Source: Aliarcobacter sp.
GTDB taxonomy: Bacteria > Campylobacterota > Campylobacteria > Campylobacterales > Arcobacteraceae
Assembly (NCBI GenBank): GCA_028681275.1
Contig: JAQUIV010000009.1
Location: 1 to 35,739 of the forward strand
Reading direction: 5' to 3'
DNA length: 35,739 nt
The notes below the pieces were generated by a model, which was not told the DNA's origin, did no database searches, and was given only the letters and a program-made list of their open reading frames with translations. Of this stretch, positions 35,106-35,739 are shown in pieces. How positions within the stretch are numbered: position 1 is the first letter of the stretch; each line of letters starts with the position of its first letter. A program made the position numbers and the translations under genes.

Positions 35106-35135
35106 AGAGATGATGTTTTAAACATCATCTTTCTT
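35106..35135 (+). terminator. Hairpin terminator after guaB
   Basis: AGATGATGTTT and AAACATCATCT are perfect inverted repeats (35108-35130), followed by TTCTT. The T run is interrupted by one C, so it is a reasonable but not ideal terminator. Confidence 0.7.
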
Positions 35136-35155
35136 ATAAAAAAAGGTAAATTTAG

Positions 35156-35443
35156 ATGTCATTTTCAGAAATATTTTTTTATTTAATATTGTTGTTAATT
35201 CATCTTTTACCATTTCTAATAATCATTAAATCCAATAAAATAAAAGAGAAAAAACTCTTATTTATAATCTTTTCACTTGTGACATTAGCTCCATCTTTTG
35301 GATTTTTATATTTGATTTTTTATTCTATGACTTGTGGAACAGGGTGTTTTAGTGGGATATTTTTTCTTTTTACTTTAATTCCTGCACTTGTATTAACTGT
35401 TATTAGTTTTGTATTAAAGTTAATAATAGAGAGAAGAAGTTAG
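35156..35443 (+). CDS. Small membrane protein of unknown function
   Basis: A 95-aa very hydrophobic protein with three predicted helices (FFYLILLLIHLLPFLIIIK, LLFIIFSLVTLAPSFGFLYLIFYSM, GIFFLFTLIPALVLTVISFVLKLII). A short loop CGTGC lies between the second and third, a cysteine pair that might be oxidised or bind metal. I do not recognise the family. An AAAGG site lies about 9 bases upstream. It is convergent with the next gene. Confidence 0.65.
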   Translation: MSFSEIFFYLILLLIHLLPFLIIIKSNKIKEKKLLFIIFSLVTLAPSFGFLYLIFYSMTCGTGCFSGIFFLFTLIPALVLTVISFVLKLIIERRS

Positions 35444-35458
35444 TTTTCTCTCTTTTTA

Positions 35459-35739
35459 TTAAATAATTACTTCACCTTTTGGTGTATTTCTTACTTCATC
35501 GATTTTGAAACAATCATTCGCAATATTTCTTGAGCTAATATCTTTGTATTCATTTACTATTTTGTTTATAGTTCTTAATTCATCTTTGTCAAATAGTGAT
35601 TCATCAAAATCTTCTTCCATTTTTATGAAATTTAATTCAATAAATTTTTCTTTTTCAACAACTTCAATATCTAAATAATCTAATAATTCTTGCATTAAAA
35701 AGATTCTTTCATCATCTTCATCTAAATCCTCTTCATTTG
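35459..35739 (-). CDS. C-terminal part of a possible SocA/Panacea (DUF4065)-like protein
   Basis: The ORF track begins at an internal ATG (35695), but the frame stays open to the window edge (NEEDLDEDDERIFL before it), so this is the 3' part of a longer gene. The visible part is acidic and ends DKDELRTINKIVNEYKDISSRNIANDCFKIDEVRNTPKGEVII. That arrangement recalls the C-terminus of SocA/Panacea proteins (a helix, 'ey..~s~~~l', then '...T..GE.I'), which act as antitoxins or proteolytic adaptors. The similarity is by pattern only, and the expected His in the motif is replaced. It could equally be an unrelated acidic protein. Confidence 0.5.
   Translation of the reverse strand, partial: NEEDLDEDDERIFLMQELLDYLDIEVVEKEKFIELNFIKMEEDFDESLFDKDELRTINKIVNEYKDISSRNIANDCFKIDEVRNTPKGEVII

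Overview
This window reads as a stretch of chromosome from a very AT-rich member of the Campylobacterota. It is closest in character to Arcobacter/Aliarcobacter. That placement is inferred from gene content, gene order and protein style, not from a database search. The most telling block is envC-ftsX-ftsE-trmB-flpA-rluD next to rodA, an order I recall from Campylobacter jejuni (the Cj1275c-Cj1282 region). Other hints are short PriA and long DapD/TrmB proteins and 'TTGGGTATAAT'-like promoters. I see no phage, insertion sequence, CRISPR array, tRNA or rRNA gene. No intergenic gap exceeds about 250 bases.

Layout. (1) 1-2874: end of a NiFe-hydrogenase maturation operon (hypD, a MazG/dCTPase-like gene, hypE, hypA). 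hypD lacks only its first base. (2) 2971-5236: a membrane diguanylate cyclase, a TerB-like protein, and two tiny overlapping genes that resemble a ZapB/ZapA divisome pair. (3) 5238-8763: a pseudopilin that appears to start at ATT, then priA and dapD. (4) 8900-12024: an ABC-F ATPase facing a DUF234-type nuclease-like gene, which also seems to start at a non-standard codon, and a YaiI-family gene. (5) 12024-18045, minus strand: EnvC-like amidase activator, FtsX, FtsE, TrmB, the fibronectin type III lipoprotein FlpA and an RluD-family pseudouridine synthase. rodA diverges from the last one with a single base between the two ORF-track starts. (6) 19174-23226: a membrane protein and TonB on minus; hemL, ppnP, an AtpZ-like protein and a membrane protein on plus. 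(7) 23231-25802, minus: rpoD and a PAS/degenerate-kinase-like gene. (8) 25978-28951: leuD, leuB, a DHH phosphoesterase and a HIT protein. (9) 29195-32102: ribosomal operon rpmJ-rpsM-rpsK-rpsD-rpoA-rplQ behind a structured leader. rpmJ is missing from the ORF track. (10) 32272-35739: gatA, guaB, a small membrane protein and the 3' part of a SocA/Panacea-like gene.

Most of the window is housekeeping: envelope growth and division (RodA, FtsEX/EnvC, the Zap-like pair), lysine/peptidoglycan precursor and leucine synthesis, haem, purines, replication restart, core transcription and translation. I found no convincing new multi-gene system. The points most worth a second look are the two apparent ATT/ATC start codons, the candidate small RNA or attenuator ahead of rpmJ, the nucleotide-cleaning enzyme inside the hyp operon, the miniature ZapB/ZapA-like pair, the conserved fibronectin-binding nonapeptide in FlpA, and the overlapping divergent promoters at tonB/hemL.
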